64,000 bases of DNA from Quadrisphaera sp. DSM 44207 (GCF_900101335.1 NZ_FNKA01000001.1:1116001-1180000); one strand, 5' to 3'; positions 37,077 to 46,408 are shown, counted from the first letter of the stretch. Translations and numbers: made by a program. Notes: generated by a model not told the origin, from the sequence alone.

Positions 37077-38096
37077 TCAGGGGCGCAGGAGCGCCTTGAT
37101 CGCGCGGCGCTCGTCCATCGCCCGGTAGGCCTCGGCGGCCTCCTCCAGCGGCAGGTCCAGGTCGAAGACCTTCCCCGGCCCGATCCGGCGACTGATGACG
37201 AGGTCGATCAGCTGCGGCGGGAAGCGGCGCACCGGGGCGGGGCCGCCGTGCAGGTGGACGCCGGAGGAGAACAGCTGCTCCCCGGGCAGGGAGACGTCGT
37301 GGTTGACCCCGACGTAGCCGACGTGCCCACCGGCGCGGGCGGAGCGGATGGCCTGCATCATCGACTCCTGGGTGCCGACCGCCTCGACCACCGAGTGCGC
37401 GCCGAGCCCGTCCGTGAGCTCCTTGATGCGCGCCACGCCCTCGTCGCCGCGCTCCTCGACGACGTCGGTGGCCCCGAACTCCCGGGCCAGCGCCTGCCGG
37501 TCGGCGTGGCGGCTGAACGCGATGATCCGCTCGGCGCCCAGCTGCTGGGCCGCCAGCACCCCGAGCAGGCCGACCGCGCCGTCCCCGACGACGGCGACGG
37601 TCCGGCCCGGGCCGGCCTCGGCGGCCACCGCGGCGAACCAGCCGGTGCCCAGGACGTCGGAGGCGGTCAGCAGGTGCGGCACCAGGTCCGGGTCCGGCGT
37701 CCCCGGGGTGGCCACCAGCGTGCCGTCGGCCAGCGGGACCCGGGTGTACTGCGCCTGGGAGCCGGTGCAGCCGGGCTGGGCGTTCACGCAGTGGGTCTGG
37801 TACCCGGCCCGGCAGATCTCGCAGGTGTTGTCGCTGGCGAAGAACGTGCCGACGACGAAGTCGCCGGGGCCGACGGTGCTGACCTCGGAGCCCACCTCCT
37901 CGACGACGCCGACGTACTCGTGACCCATCGGGGTCGGCTGGTCCACGGGGTCGACGCCGCGGTAGGGCCACAGGTCCGAGCCGCACACGCACGCGGCGGC
38001 CACCCGGAGCACCGCGTCCGTCGGCTGCTCGATCGTCGGGTCCTCCCGCTCCTCGATCCGGACGTCACCGGGGGCGTGCATCACGACACCACGCAC
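37077..38096 (-). CDS. Zinc-dependent alcohol dehydrogenase
   Basis: A 339-residue medium-chain dehydrogenase. The catalytic zinc site is ACVCGSDLWPYRG with GHEYVGVVEEVG. The region that usually holds the structural zinc keeps only three clear cysteines, in TCEICRAGYQTHC, plus a later one. The Rossmann motif is VAVVGDGAVGLLGVLAAQQL. It belongs to the branch acting on secondary alcohols or glutathione-independent aldehydes. GTG start with a GGAG site. It is divergent from the XRE regulator, a common pairing in which the regulator controls the enzyme. Confidence 0.92.
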   Translation of the reverse strand: MRGVVMHAPGDVRIEEREDPTIEQPTDAVLRVAAACVCGSDLWPYRGVDPVDQPTPMGHEYVGVVEEVGSEVSTVGPGDFVVGTFFASDNTCEICRAGYQTHCVNAQPGCTGSQAQYTRVPLADGTLVATPGTPDPDLVPHLLTASDVLGTGWFAAVAAEAGPGRTVAVVGDGAVGLLGVLAAQQLGAERIIAFSRHADRQALAREFGATDVVEERGDEGVARIKELTDGLGAHSVVEAVGTQESMMQAIRSARAGGHVGYVGVNHDVSLPGEQLFSSGVHLHGGPAPVRRFPPQLIDLVISRRIGPGKVFDLDLPLEEAAEAYRAMDERRAIKALLRP

Positions 38097-38265
38097 GAGA
38101 ACTCCTCAGGTCGGGTCAGCTGCGGTGCGACGGCGCCGGGTCCGGCCCGGGACCGTCGCGTCGACGCTCCCAGGCAAGCCGCTGAGGACGCCGCGGGACA
38201 GTCCCTGTCGAGGGGTGTACCGGCAGGGCGTCCCAGGCCCCTCAGGAGCGGCCTACCGTCGAGGC

Positions 38266-39012
38266 GTGGACGACCGCGCCGAGGTCAGGGACTTCCTCAC
38301 CACCCGCCGGGCCGAGATCGGCCCGCAGCAGGCGGGCCTGCCGGACGTCGGCGCCCGGCGCGTCCCCGGCCTGCGGCGCAGCGAGGTCGCCGCCCTGGCG
38401 GGGATCAGCGTGGAGCACTACGCCAAGCTCGAGCGCGGCGCCCTCGCCGGCGCCTCGCCGTCCGTGCTCGACGCCCTGCAGTGGGCCCTGGACACCGTCA
38501 CCGCCGGACCGGTCGTCGTCCGCAACGGGCGCATGGACCTCCTCGCCACCAACGCCCTCGGACGCGTGATGCACTCCTCGCTGTACGACGCGCACCCCAC
38601 CGGCCCGCCGAACTTCGCCCGGTACACCTTCCTCGACGCCGACGCGCGCCGCTTCTACCCCGACTGGGAGCGCGCCGCCGACACCGCCGTCGCCATCCTG
38701 CGCACCGAGGCCGGCCGCGACCCGCACGACAAGGGCCCGCACGACCTCGTGGGGGAGCTGTCGACGCGCAGCGAGGAGTTCCGCCGCCGGTGGAGCTCCC
38801 ACGACGTGCGGCTGCACGGCGCCGGCGCCAAGACCTTCTCCCACCGCGTCGTCGGCGACCTCGAGCTCGCCTACGAGAGCATGGACGTGGTCTCCGAGCC
38901 CGGCCTCAGCCTCACCCTCTACGCCGCCGAGCCGGCCTCGCCGACCGCGGAGCGCCTCGCCCTCCTGGCGTCCTGGACGGCCACCCGGGAGCCCGCGACG
39001 ACGAGCGGCTGA
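38266..39012 (+). CDS. XRE regulator with MmyB-like ligand domain (internal deletion)
   Basis: A 248-residue regulator. The helix-turn-helix region is VPGLRRSEVAALAGISVEHY then AKLERGALAGASPSVLDAL. The MmyB domain follows at once: QWALDTVTAGPVVVRNGRMD, LLATNALGRVMHSSLYD, RYTFLDADARRFYPDWE. Relatives have about 40 more residues between the two domains (the end of the HTH bundle and a Pro-rich linker), so an in-frame deletion is likely. The rest is well kept to the end. Confidence 0.88.
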   Translation: MDDRAEVRDFLTTRRAEIGPQQAGLPDVGARRVPGLRRSEVAALAGISVEHYAKLERGALAGASPSVLDALQWALDTVTAGPVVVRNGRMDLLATNALGRVMHSSLYDAHPTGPPNFARYTFLDADARRFYPDWERAADTAVAILRTEAGRDPHDKGPHDLVGELSTRSEEFRRRWSSHDVRLHGAGAKTFSHRVVGDLELAYESMDVVSEPGLSLTLYAAEPASPTAERLALLASWTATREPATTSG

Positions 39013-39038
39013 CGTCCGCGGCCGTGCGCTGCGCAGGA

Positions 39039-39067
39039 GGTCCTCGACAGGACCACCCCCTGAGGGG
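39039..39067. terminator. Terminator-like inverted repeats between convergent genes
   Basis: Two adjacent short inverted repeats (GGTCCT/AGGACC with a 4-base loop, then CCCCTGAGGGG) lie between the XRE gene and iolH, which converge here. Weak but well placed. Confidence 0.4.
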
Positions 39068-39072
39068 CGGGG

Positions 39073-39954
39073 TCAGCCCGCGCCGCCGGCCTTCGCGACC
39101 CACTCCCGGATGGTCCGCAGCTGGTAGCGCGAGACCTCCTCGGCGGCCTCGTTCTCCGCGAAGACGCTGGAGGCCATGACCGTCTCGGGCCGGTCGAAGA
39201 ACCCCAGGCCGGCCAGGCCGCCGAAGAACTGCTGCCAGTCGACGTCCCCGTCGCCGATCTTCAGGTGCGAGTGCACGCGCACGGGGTTGCCGGGCGGGTT
39301 CGTGATGTAGCGCAGGCCCGCCGAGCGGCGGTGGTCGAAGGTGTCGGAGACGTGCACCAGCCGCAGCAGGTCACCGGCCGCGGCGAAGATCTCCTCCGGC
39401 GGGTCGGCCATGTGGAAGGTGTGCGAGGCGACGTAGACGAAGCCCGCGTTGGGCGAGTTCAGGCCGCGCAGGACGCGCACCGCCTCCAGGCCCTCCTCGA
39501 CGAAGTCGTCGGGGTGGGGGTCGATGCGCAGGTCCAGGCCCTCGCGCTCGACGATCGGCAGCAGCTCCTCCATGGACCGGAAGAAGGCGCGCTCGGACTC
39601 CTCCGCCCGCTCCGGGCGCCCGCTGAACTCGGTGCCGATCACGTCCACGCCGAGGTCGACCGTGATCTGGATGATGCGCTTGAAGTTGCGCACCGCCGCC
39701 TCCCGCGCGTCCTCGTCGGGGCCGGAGATCCGCTGCACCGGCAGCACCGAGGCGATGCCGATCCCGGCGTCGGCGCACGCCGTGCGGAACCTGCGCACGA
39801 GGTCGTCGTCCGCGCGGGGGTGGCGGAAGAACGGGATGAAGTCGCGGTGCGGCGTCAGCTGGACGTGCTCGTAGCCGAGGTCGGCGACGAGCCGGGGGAG
39901 GTCCAGCAGGGAGTGCGTCGCGTGGAACGGCGTGGGGTCGAGGGCGATCTTCAC
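39073..39954 (-). CDS. iolH: Inositol catabolism protein IolH (sugar phosphate isomerase/epimerase)
   Basis: A 293-residue TIM-barrel protein that follows IolH closely. It starts MKIALDPTPFHATHSLLDLP-like (GTG), then EHVQLTPHRDFIPFFRHPRA, VIGTEFSGRPERAEESERAF, LRIDPHPDDFVEEGLEAVRV and a final GDGDVDWQQFFGGLAGLGFF. IolH is a member of inositol operons whose exact step is still debated. The GTG overlaps the iolE stop by four bases. Confidence 0.93.
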   Translation of the reverse strand: MKIALDPTPFHATHSLLDLPRLVADLGYEHVQLTPHRDFIPFFRHPRADDDLVRRFRTACADAGIGIASVLPVQRISGPDEDAREAAVRNFKRIIQITVDLGVDVIGTEFSGRPERAEESERAFFRSMEELLPIVEREGLDLRIDPHPDDFVEEGLEAVRVLRGLNSPNAGFVYVASHTFHMADPPEEIFAAAGDLLRLVHVSDTFDHRRSAGLRYITNPPGNPVRVHSHLKIGDGDVDWQQFFGGLAGLGFFDRPETVMASSVFAENEAAEEVSRYQLRTIREWVAKAGGAG

Positions 39955-40871
39955 CGGATCCGCGCCCGGCTGCTCGTGGCGAAGATCTGCTCCCGCGTGC
40001 GGACGGCGATCTTCAGCGGCTCGTCGAAGCTGGCCACGGGGTACATGTCCTGCTCCACGACGGCGAAGGTGCTCGGGTCGAGGTCGGCGACCACGTCGAT
40101 GATCGGCGCGAGCTCGGGCTCCCCCAGCGGCGGCTCGACCATGATCCCCTGCTGGACGGCGGTGGCGAACGGCGTGTCGTTCTTCAGCGCCGCCGCCCGC
40201 AGCTGCGGGTCCACCTGCTTCAGGTGCAGGTAGCCGATGCGCTCGGGGTGGTTGCGGATCAGCGCCAGGCTGTCGCCGAGGTAGTACGCGAAGTGGCCGG
40301 TGTCCAGGCACAGGTTCGTGTAGCGGGGGTCGGTCTCGGCGAGGAGGCGCTCGACCTCGGCGGAGGTGCCGATGTGGCTGTCGGCGTGGGAGTGGAACTG
40401 CTGGTGCAGCCCGTACTGCTCGAGCAGGAGGCGGCCGAGCTGGTCGTGCCCCGATGCGAGCCGGCGCCACTGCTCGTCGCTGAGGGTCCGCGGCTCCAGC
40501 GCCTCCCCCGTGGCGTCCGAGCGCCACAGGGCGGGGATGACCACGATGTGCTGGCCGCCGAGGGCGGCGGTCAGGGCGGCGACCTGCTCCACCTGCCCGC
40601 GCGCGTCGTCCCACGCGTCGTCGTCCTCGCGGTGGAAGTGGGTGAAGACCGTGCCGCCGGACAGCTCCAGGTCGCGCTTCGCGAGCTCGTCGCGCAGCTG
40701 CTCGGGGTCGGTGGGCAGGTAGCCGTAGGGGCCCAGCTCGATCCAGTGGTAGCCGGCCTCGGCGACCTCGTCGAGGAACCGCTGCCACGGCACCTGCTTC
40801 GGGTCGTCGGGGAACCACACCCCCCAGGAGTCCGGAGCCGTCCCGATCCTCAGTCCCGTCGCCTCGCTCAC
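39951..40871 (-). CDS. iolE: Inosose dehydratase
   Basis: Converts 2-keto-myo-inositol to diketo-4-deoxy-inositol (second step of inositol catabolism). The 306-residue TIM-barrel protein has the family start LRIGTAPDSWGVWFPDDPKQ, then GYHWIELGPYGYLPTDP, metal-site blocks FHSHADSHIGT, LCLDTGHFAYYLGDS and LHLKQVDPQLRAAA, and a late VVEQDMYP. GTG start. It follows the ABC ATPase gene at 120 bases and is coupled to iolH. Confidence 0.95.
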   Translation of the reverse strand: MSEATGLRIGTAPDSWGVWFPDDPKQVPWQRFLDEVAEAGYHWIELGPYGYLPTDPEQLRDELAKRDLELSGGTVFTHFHREDDDAWDDARGQVEQVAALTAALGGQHIVVIPALWRSDATGEALEPRTLSDEQWRRLASGHDQLGRLLLEQYGLHQQFHSHADSHIGTSAEVERLLAETDPRYTNLCLDTGHFAYYLGDSLALIRNHPERIGYLHLKQVDPQLRAAALKNDTPFATAVQQGIMVEPPLGEPELAPIIDVVADLDPSTFAVVEQDMYPVASFDEPLKIAVRTREQIFATSSRARIR

Positions 40872-40991
40872 CCTCGTGCTCCCCCTCGTCCCCGCGGCGC
40901 GCCGGCGGCGCCGTCTCCCGTGCTCGTCGTGCCCCGGCCGCGGGGCTCGTCCGTGGTGCTCGCGCTGCGTCGGCGCTGCGTCGGCGCTGCG

Positions 40992-41807
40992 TCAGCGCTG
41001 CAGCTCGTGCGAGAGCTCCTCCAGCTCCTGACCGCCCGCCATCTCGGCCGTCAGCTCCTCCAGGCCCACCTCGGAGCGCTTGCGGTCCAGCACGCGCCGA
41101 CCGAGCTTGAGGATGATGAAGTGGTCGCCGACCAGGTAGGCGTGGTGCGGGTTGTGCGTGATGAACACGACGCCCAGCCCCGCGTCGCGGGCCGCGGCGG
41201 TGTACTTGAGCACCACGCCGGACTGCTTGACGCCCAGCGCCGCGGTGGGCTCGTCGAGGATGAGCACCCGGGCGCCGAAGTAGACGGCGCGGGCGATGGC
41301 CACGCACTGGCGCTGGCCGCCGGAGAGGGTGCCGATGGGCTGGTTGATGTCCTTGACGTGGATGCCCATCTTCTGCAGCTCGGTGTCGGCGATGCGGCGC
41401 ATGGCCTTCACGTCGAGCGGCGCGAGGGGGTAGCCGCCCTTGCGGATCTCCGAGCCGAGGAAGAAGTTGCGCCAGACCTCCATCAGGCCCACGACGGCGA
41501 GGTCCTGGTAGACGGTGGCGATGCCGTGCTGCAGCGGCTCGCGCGGGGAGGAGAAGCGCACCTCCGCGCCGTCCACCTTCAGCGTGCCCTCGGAGTGCTG
41601 GTGCAGCCCGGAGATGATCTTGATGAGGGTGGACTTGCCGGCGCCGTTGTCGCCGAGGACGCAGGTGACCTCCCCGGCGTTGACCCGCAGGTCGACGCCC
41701 TCGAGGGCGCGGATGGCCCCGTAGGTCTTGCCGACGCCGTGCATCTCGACGAGGGGCGTCCCGGCCTGCAGGTCCGGCGCGGCGTGCTCCTGGATGGTGT
41801 CGGTCAT
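40992..41807 (-). CDS. ABC transporter ATPase (inositol/ribose-type importer)
   Basis: A 271-residue single ABC domain. Walker [22 protein letters not shown]-loop: [20 protein letters not shown]; signature: [20 protein letters not shown]; Walker [13 protein letters not shown]; then [17 protein letters not shown]. Ribose-type importers often have a fused double ATPase, but inositol, rhizopine and fructose importers of actinobacteria use a single one like this. It lies one base after the permease gene. Confidence 0.95.
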   Translation of the reverse strand: MTDTIQEHAAPDLQAGTPLVEMHGVGKTYGAIRALEGVDLRVNAGEVTCVLGDNGAGKSTLIKIISGLHQHSEGTLKVDGAEVRFSSPREPLQHGIATVYQDLAVVGLMEVWRNFFLGSEIRKGGYPLAPLDVKAMRRIADTELQKMGIHVKDINQPIGTLSGGQRQCVAIARAVYFGARVLILDEPTAALGVKQSGVVLKYTAAARDAGLGVVFITHNPHHAYLVGDHFIILKLGRRVLDRKRSEVGLEELTAEMAGGQELEELSHELQR

Positions 41808-41808
41808 G

Positions 41809-42870
41809 TCACTTCCTCTGCGCGGCGTAGTTCTTGATGTAGAGGTTGACCATGACCGCGAGCAGGAGCATCACGCCGAGGAAGGTCCTGAACCAGTTGG
41901 GGTCCCAGCCGGCGTAGACGATGCCCTGCACGGTCATGCCGAAGATGAAGGCGCCGATGGCGGCTCCCACGGCGGAGCCGTAGCCGCCCGTCAGCAGGGC
42001 GCCGCCGACGACCGCGGCGATGATGTAGACGAACTCGTTGCCGACGCCGAGGCCCGCCTGCACGGAGCTGAAGTTGAAGAGCAGGTGCATGCCCAGGAAC
42101 CAGGCCAGGAAGGCCACGGCCATGAACAGGCCGATCTTGACCTTGGCGACGGGGACGCCGACCGCGCGGGCGCTGGCCTGGTTGCCGCCGGCGGCGGTGA
42201 TCCAGTTGCCGGTGCGGGTGCGCAGCAGCACCCACGTGGCGACGGCCGTGAACAGCAGCCACCACAGCACGGTGATGTTCACGGTGATGACGCCGAGGTC
42301 GACGTCGGCGGCGAAGACGGCGTTCGCGGCGGCGAAGCCGTCCATGTCGCTGATGTTGGTCGTCGCGACCGTGTCGGTCACGGCCTTGGTCACGCCGAGG
42401 TTGGCGCCCTGGAGCACGAAGAAGGTGCTCAGGGTGACGAGGAAGCTCGGGATGCCCGTGCGCATGACGAGCCAGCCGTTGACGAAGCCGATCGCGAGGG
42501 CCACGACGAGGGCGATCGCCGCCCCGACCCACACGTTCAGGGTGAGCTGGTAGCTCGTCATCGCGGCGGTGATGGCCGAGGTCGTCACGGCGACGCCGGA
42601 GGACAGGTCGAACTCGCCGCCGATCATCAGCAGCGCCACGCCGAGGGCGACGATGCCGATGGTGGAGCTGGCGTACAGGACGGTCGAGAGGGCGGCCAGC
42701 GTCCGGAAGGACGGCGCCATCGCGAAGAAGAAGGCGAAGATGACGACCGCCGCCGCGAGGGCGCCGATCTCCGGACGCGCCAGGACGCGGGAGAGCAGCG
42801 ACCGCTGGGCGCGCGCTGGTGCGCCGGCCCGGGTCGGCGATGACGGCTGCGTCACCACGGATGAGCTCAT
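41809..42870 (-). CDS. ABC transporter permease (inositol/ribose-type importer)
   Basis: A 353-residue permease with about nine helices of the RbsC/BPD-transp-2 family. Characteristic stretches are [37 protein letters not shown] and [20 protein letters not shown]. With the lipoprotein and ATPase it forms one importer; the iolE-iolH genes behind it make myo-inositol (or an isomer or rhizopine) the likely substrate. ATG start. Confidence 0.95.
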   Translation of the reverse strand: MSSSVVTQPSSPTRAGAPARAQRSLLSRVLARPEIGALAAAVVIFAFFFAMAPSFRTLAALSTVLYASSTIGIVALGVALLMIGGEFDLSSGVAVTTSAITAAMTSYQLTLNVWVGAAIALVVALAIGFVNGWLVMRTGIPSFLVTLSTFFVLQGANLGVTKAVTDTVATTNISDMDGFAAANAVFAADVDLGVITVNITVLWWLLFTAVATWVLLRTRTGNWITAAGGNQASARAVGVPVAKVKIGLFMAVAFLAWFLGMHLLFNFSSVQAGLGVGNEFVYIIAAVVGGALLTGGYGSAVGAAIGAFIFGMTVQGIVYAGWDPNWFRTFLGVMLLLAVMVNLYIKNYAAQRK

Positions 42871-42916
42871 GGCCTGCTCCGCTCAGAGGGGGTCGGGGTG
42901 GTGGGGCCGGTGCGCG

Positions 42917-42947
42917 CGAGGGGAGCCGGCCCGGTCGGCTCCCCTCG
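42917..42947 (-). terminator. Intercistronic hairpin after the inositol-binding lipoprotein gene
   Basis: A perfect 12-bp stem, CGAGGGGAGCCG (42917-42928) with its complement (42936-42947), and a 7-base loop, in the 86-base gap between binding protein and permease. It matches the arrangement in the polyol operon (16263-16297). Confidence 0.7.
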
Positions 42948-42956
42948 CCGCGCGGG

Positions 42957-43955
42957 TCAGCGGGTGTTGTTCCGGGCGTACTCGACGATCGGGCCGATGT
43001 TCTCGGAGTCGACGATGGACGGGCCGGTCAGGACCGGCTGGCCGCCGCCGATGTCGTTGCCGTTGGTGAGGTTCAGCCACAGCGCCGTGACGGCCATGTA
43101 GCCCTGCACGTAGGGCTGCTGGTCGACGGAGAAGGTGATGGTGCCGTCCTGGATCGCCTGCGCGACGTCGGCGTTGAGGTCGAAGGTGACGACCTCCGCC
43201 TGGCTGCCGGCGCCGTCCTTGGCCTCCATCGCGGCCAGGGCGATCGGGGCGCCCAGGGTGACGATGTGGGTGACCGAGGGGTCCTGCTGCAGCTTGGCGC
43301 CGATGGTCTGCTGCACCGAGGGCAGGTCGGTGCCGGTCACGTAGAGGATCTCCGTGTTCGAGAAGCCCTTCGTCACACCGGCGCAGCGCGTCTCGAGGGC
43401 GACCTGGCCCTGCTCCTGGATCACGCAGAGGGTCTTGCCGCCGCCGTCCTCGCCGATGCGCTGGCCGACCGTCTGGCCCGCGAGGTCCTCGTCGGAGCCG
43501 AAGTACATCGGGATGTCGTAGGTCGTGTAGTCGCTGATGCCCGAGTTGAAGGCCACGGTGGGGATGCCGCCCCCGGCGGCGGCCTGGGCGGCCGGGCCGA
43601 CCTGGTCCGGGTAGGCGAGGGTGGTGGCGATGCCGTCCACCTCGCTGTCGACGGCGTTCTGGATCAGCGTGGCCTGCTCGCCGGCGTCGGGGTCGTTGGA
43701 GTACCGCAGGTCGACGCCGTGGTCGGCGGCGGCCTGCTCGGCGCCGGCGCGGATCTTGTCCCAGAACGTGTCGCCCGGCGCCTCGTGCGTGATCATGGCG
43801 ATCGAGTGCTCGGTGCCGCCCCCGCCCCCGCCGGCCGCGGACGCCTCGGGCGCCTCGTTCTCCGCCGCGCCGCCGCTGCTGCTGCACGCGGCCAGGGCCA
43901 GCGCGGCGGCGACGCCGACGCCCGTGGTCCTCAGGGACCTGCGGGTGATCCTCAT
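42957..43955 (-). CDS. Solute-binding lipoprotein of inositol/ribose-type ABC importer
   Basis: A 332-residue type I periplasmic-binding protein. Lipoprotein signal MRITRRSLRTTGVGVAAALA then LAAC with Cys24. The mature part shows MITHEAPGDTFWDKIRAGAE, DPDAGEQATLIQNAVDSEVD and VAFNSGISDYTTYDIPMYFG. This start is chosen because AGGAAGGA lies eight bases upstream; the frame is open further but has no signal-peptide logic. Similar proteins bind inositols, rhizopine or ribose. Confidence 0.94.
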   Translation of the reverse strand: MRITRRSLRTTGVGVAAALALAACSSSGGAAENEAPEASAAGGGGGGTEHSIAMITHEAPGDTFWDKIRAGAEQAAADHGVDLRYSNDPDAGEQATLIQNAVDSEVDGIATTLAYPDQVGPAAQAAAGGGIPTVAFNSGISDYTTYDIPMYFGSDEDLAGQTVGQRIGEDGGGKTLCVIQEQGQVALETRCAGVTKGFSNTEILYVTGTDLPSVQQTIGAKLQQDPSVTHIVTLGAPIALAAMEAKDGAGSQAEVVTFDLNADVAQAIQDGTITFSVDQQPYVQGYMAVTALWLNLTNGNDIGGGQPVLTGPSIVDSENIGPIVEYARNNTR

Positions 43956-44125
43956 CGGGAGTCCTTCCTGTGGCGCGTCCCGCCCGGTCTGCGGTGATCC
44001 GGGGAGGACGTCGAGGGGAGTGGCGCCGGAGCCGACCAGCGACTGGGCCGACCCTCCCGGCGTCGCCGCCGCGCGGGTCGGGGAGCGGTCAGGACCGGCT
44101 CGGGGCGTGCAGGTGGAGTTGTGCG

Positions 44126-44158
44126 TCGTTGCGACAACGAGCATGTACTGACATGCTC
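44126..44158. promoter_or_regulatory. Two adjacent palindromes upstream of the inositol ABC importer
   Basis: TCGTTG-CGA-CAACGA (44126-44140, 6-bp arms) and GAGCATGT-ACTG-ACATGCTC (44139-44158, perfect 8-bp arms) sit side by side about 170 bases ahead of the lipoprotein start. They look like operators for one or two regulators, possibly the LacI protein at 46.5 kb. No clear -10/-35 pair was picked. Confidence 0.55.
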
Positions 44159-44250
44159 ACATCCGCACTGTGGCACGGGGCTCGGACAGGGTCAAGGGTC
44201 GTGACGGCCCCGGTCGCCGCGGGGCGCCGGCACGAGCGCGGGGGTGGGCG

Positions 44251-44517
44251 GTGGGGAGCGGTCCGTGGTCGGCGCAGCGCGTGCAGCAGGACCTCCTGGC
44301 CCTGCTGCGCCCGCCGTCCGCGCGGCTGGAGCGGCAGCTGAGCGAGCGGGTGCGCCCGCACCTGTCCGCCGTCGCGCGCGCGCACGCCGGTCGACCCGCG
44401 CCGCAGGTCCTCGCCGCTCTGGCGGAGGTCGTGCGCGCGGCCGGCGCGGAACCGGACCTGACGGCCCTGGCCGAGCACGCCGAGCGCGTCAGCGCGGGCG
44501 AGGACCCCTACGCCTGA
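44251..44517 (+). CDS. Hypothetical small helical protein
   Basis: A possible 88-residue protein from GTG 44251: SAQRVQQDLLALLRPPSARL, then ERQLSERVRPHLSAVARAHA and APQVLAALAEVVRAAGAEPD. Codon use and helix-like periodicity look real, but no family is recognised. Its end overlaps the convergent TIM-barrel gene by ten bases. Earlier GTG (44170) is possible. Confidence 0.5.
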   Translation: MGSGPWSAQRVQQDLLALLRPPSARLERQLSERVRPHLSAVARAHAGRPAPQVLAALAEVVRAAGAEPDLTALAEHAERVSAGEDPYA

Positions 44518-45326
44518 GCCGCCGCTCCCGCGCCCGACGCGTCGGCGGGAGGGACGGTGAACGCGTCGCGGAACCGCTGCAGGGCCGTCGCGGGGTCGCC
44601 CGACGCCCAGCCCTCCAGGGCGACGACGCCGCAGTAGCCGAGGCGGTCCAGGGCGGCCGCGACCGCCGGGTAGGAGATCTCACCGGTCCCCGGCTCGCAG
44701 CGGCCGGGGACGTCGGCGACCTGCACCTCGCCGACCAGCGGCAGGGCCCGCTCGACGAGCGCGACGAGGTTCCCCTCGCCGATCTGGGCGTGGTACAGGT
44801 CGAGGTTCAGCCGCAGGGAGGGGCTGGCGACCGCCTCCACGAGGGCGGTGGTGTCCTGCGCGCGGGCGAACGGGGTGCCGGGGTGGTCCACGGCGGTGTT
44901 GAGGTTCTCCAGCGTGAACACCCGGCCCGCCCGCTCGCCGAGGGCGGCCAGCCGCTCCAGGGTGCGGGCGGCCTGCAGCCACATCGCGGGCGTGACCACC
45001 TCGACCGGCACGAGCGGCAGCCCGCGGGGGTCGAGCCCGGTGCCGTGCACGTTCAGGCGCGGGCAGTCCAGCTGCTCCGCGGCGCGCAGGGACGCCTCGG
45101 CGGTGCGCAGCAGCTCCTCGGCGCCCTCGGGGTCGGCCAGCGCCCCGGTGACGTAGCCGGTCATGGACGAGAACGTCGCGCCGGTGGCCGCCAGCGCCGC
45201 CAGGTCCTTGGCGGTCCAGTCCCAGATCTCGACCTCGAAGCCGAGGTCGGCGATGCGGCGCACCCGCTCGGTCACGGGCAGGTCGAGGAAGAGCATCTCC
45301 GCCGACGCCGCGAGCCGGAAGCTCAC
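44508..45326 (-). CDS. TIM-barrel hydroxypyruvate isomerase-like protein
   Basis: A 272-residue xylose-isomerase-like TIM barrel with the hydroxypyruvate isomerase/OtnI look: AEMLFLDLPVTERVRRIADL, GFEVEIWDWTAKDLAALA, VFTLENLNTAVDHPGTPFA, LRLNLDLYHAQIGEGNL and EVQVADVPGRCEPGTGEISY. Metal-binding Glu, Asp, His and Glu are all visible. It is coupled by a four-base overlap to the Gfo/Idh gene. It may isomerise a keto-inositol or keto acid; hydroxypyruvate itself is not certain. Confidence 0.88.
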   Translation of the reverse strand: MSFRLAASAEMLFLDLPVTERVRRIADLGFEVEIWDWTAKDLAALAATGATFSSMTGYVTGALADPEGAEELLRTAEASLRAAEQLDCPRLNVHGTGLDPRGLPLVPVEVVTPAMWLQAARTLERLAALGERAGRVFTLENLNTAVDHPGTPFARAQDTTALVEAVASPSLRLNLDLYHAQIGEGNLVALVERALPLVGEVQVADVPGRCEPGTGEISYPAVAAALDRLGYCGVVALEGWASGDPATALQRFRDAFTVPPADASGAGAAAQA

Positions 45327-46399
45327 CGCGGCACCTCGTCGACCCGCACCTCGTCGACCCGCACCTCGTCGATCGGCACCTCGTCGATCCGCACCGGGCG
45401 CCGCGAGCGCACCGACTCCGCCGCGGCCAGCGCGATCGCCAGGGCGGCGTAGGCGTCCTCCCCGGTCACCGCGGCCGGGGTCCCGGCGCGGACGGCGTCG
45501 GTGAAGGCGGCCAGCTCGGCGGTGTAGGCGCCGGCGAACAGCTCCTGGTCGCTGCGGGCCGTGTCGACCCGGCGCCCGTCGGCGCCGGAGAACACCATCC
45601 CGGTGCGCCGCCCGTCGCCCGTCGTCGCCGAACCGCCGGAGCCGAGGACCTCCCCGCGCACGTCGTAGCCGTAGGCGGCCTCGAAGCACGCCTCCGCCGT
45701 CCCGATCGCCCCGTCGTCGAAGCGCACGGTCACCACGGCGGTGTCGAGGAGCCCGCGCTCGCGCCAGCCGGGCTCGACGAGGGCGTCGGCGAGGGCGAAG
45801 ACCTCCACCGCCTCGGCCCCGGGGTGCAGGAAGCGCAGGGTGTCGAAGTCGTGGATGAGGGTCTCGCGGAAGATCGTGTCCGGCGCGACGCGGGAGGGGT
45901 CGAAGCCGCCGGGGTCGCGGGTGAGCGAGCGCAGCAGCCGGACGGCGCCCAGGCGGCCGTCGTCGAGCAGCGCCCGCGCGGCGCTCCAGTCGGGCGCGAA
46001 GCGCCGGTTGAACCCCACCTGCAGCACGACCCCGGCCTCGCGCGCGGCGTCGATGGCCCGCCGGGCGTCGGCCAGGTGCATCGCCATGGGCTTCTCGCAG
46101 AAGACGTGCTTGCCCGCGCCGGCGGCGGCCACGACCAGGTCGGCGTGGAAGCGCGCCGGCGCCGCGACGACGACGGCGTCGACGTCGGGGTCGGCGAGGA
46201 CCTCCGCGGGGTCGGTGCTCGCCCGCGCGGCGCCCAGCGCGTCGGCGAGCCGCTGGGCGGCTCCCGGCGCCGGGTCCGCGACGGCGGCCAGCCGCACCCC
46301 GGGCAGCCGGCTGCTCAGCGTCCGCCCGTGGAAGGAGCCCATCCGCCCCGACCCGACCAGCGCCACCCGCACCGGCTGCTCTCCCGCGCCCTCGCTCAC
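45323..46399 (-). CDS. Gfo/Idh/MocA oxidoreductase (inositol 2-dehydrogenase-like)
   Basis: A 358-residue oxidoreductase. Rossmann motif VRVALVGSGRMGSFHGRTLS; signature HVFCEKPMAMHLADARRA; then VLQVGFNRRFAPDWSAARAL and FRETLIHDFDTLRFLHP with catalytic Asp/His. GTG 46399 is chosen since AGGAGG lies five bases upstream. The C-terminus has a four-fold repeat of the VDEVR type from a 15-bp tandem repeat. Divergent from a LacI gene across a perfect palindrome. Confidence 0.9.
   Translation of the reverse strand: MSEGAGEQPVRVALVGSGRMGSFHGRTLSSRLPGVRLAAVADPAPGAAQRLADALGAARASTDPAEVLADPDVDAVVVAAPARFHADLVVAAAGAGKHVFCEKPMAMHLADARRAIDAAREAGVVLQVGFNRRFAPDWSAARALLDDGRLGAVRLLRSLTRDPGGFDPSRVAPDTIFRETLIHDFDTLRFLHPGAEAVEVFALADALVEPGWRERGLLDTAVVTVRFDDGAIGTAEACFEAAYGYDVRGEVLGSGGSATTGDGRRTGMVFSGADGRRVDTARSDQELFAGAYTAELAAFTDAVRAGTPAAVTGEDAYAALAIALAAAESVRSRRPVRIDEVPIDEVRVDEVRVDEVPR
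45328..45390. repeat. 15-bp tandem repeat in the 3' end of the Gfo/Idh gene
   Basis: Four copies of a 15-bp unit (plus strand CACCTCGTCGACCCG with changes) encode Asp-Glu-Val-Arg/Pro-Val/Ile repeats just before the stop. Confidence 0.85.
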
Positions 46400-46408
46400 A
46401 CCCACCTC

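Noticed and set aside
40960-41000. 11-bp repeat of GCTGCGTCGGC type before the ABC ATPase stop
   Set aside because: Only three imperfect copies in a non-coding gap; too little to call a functional element.
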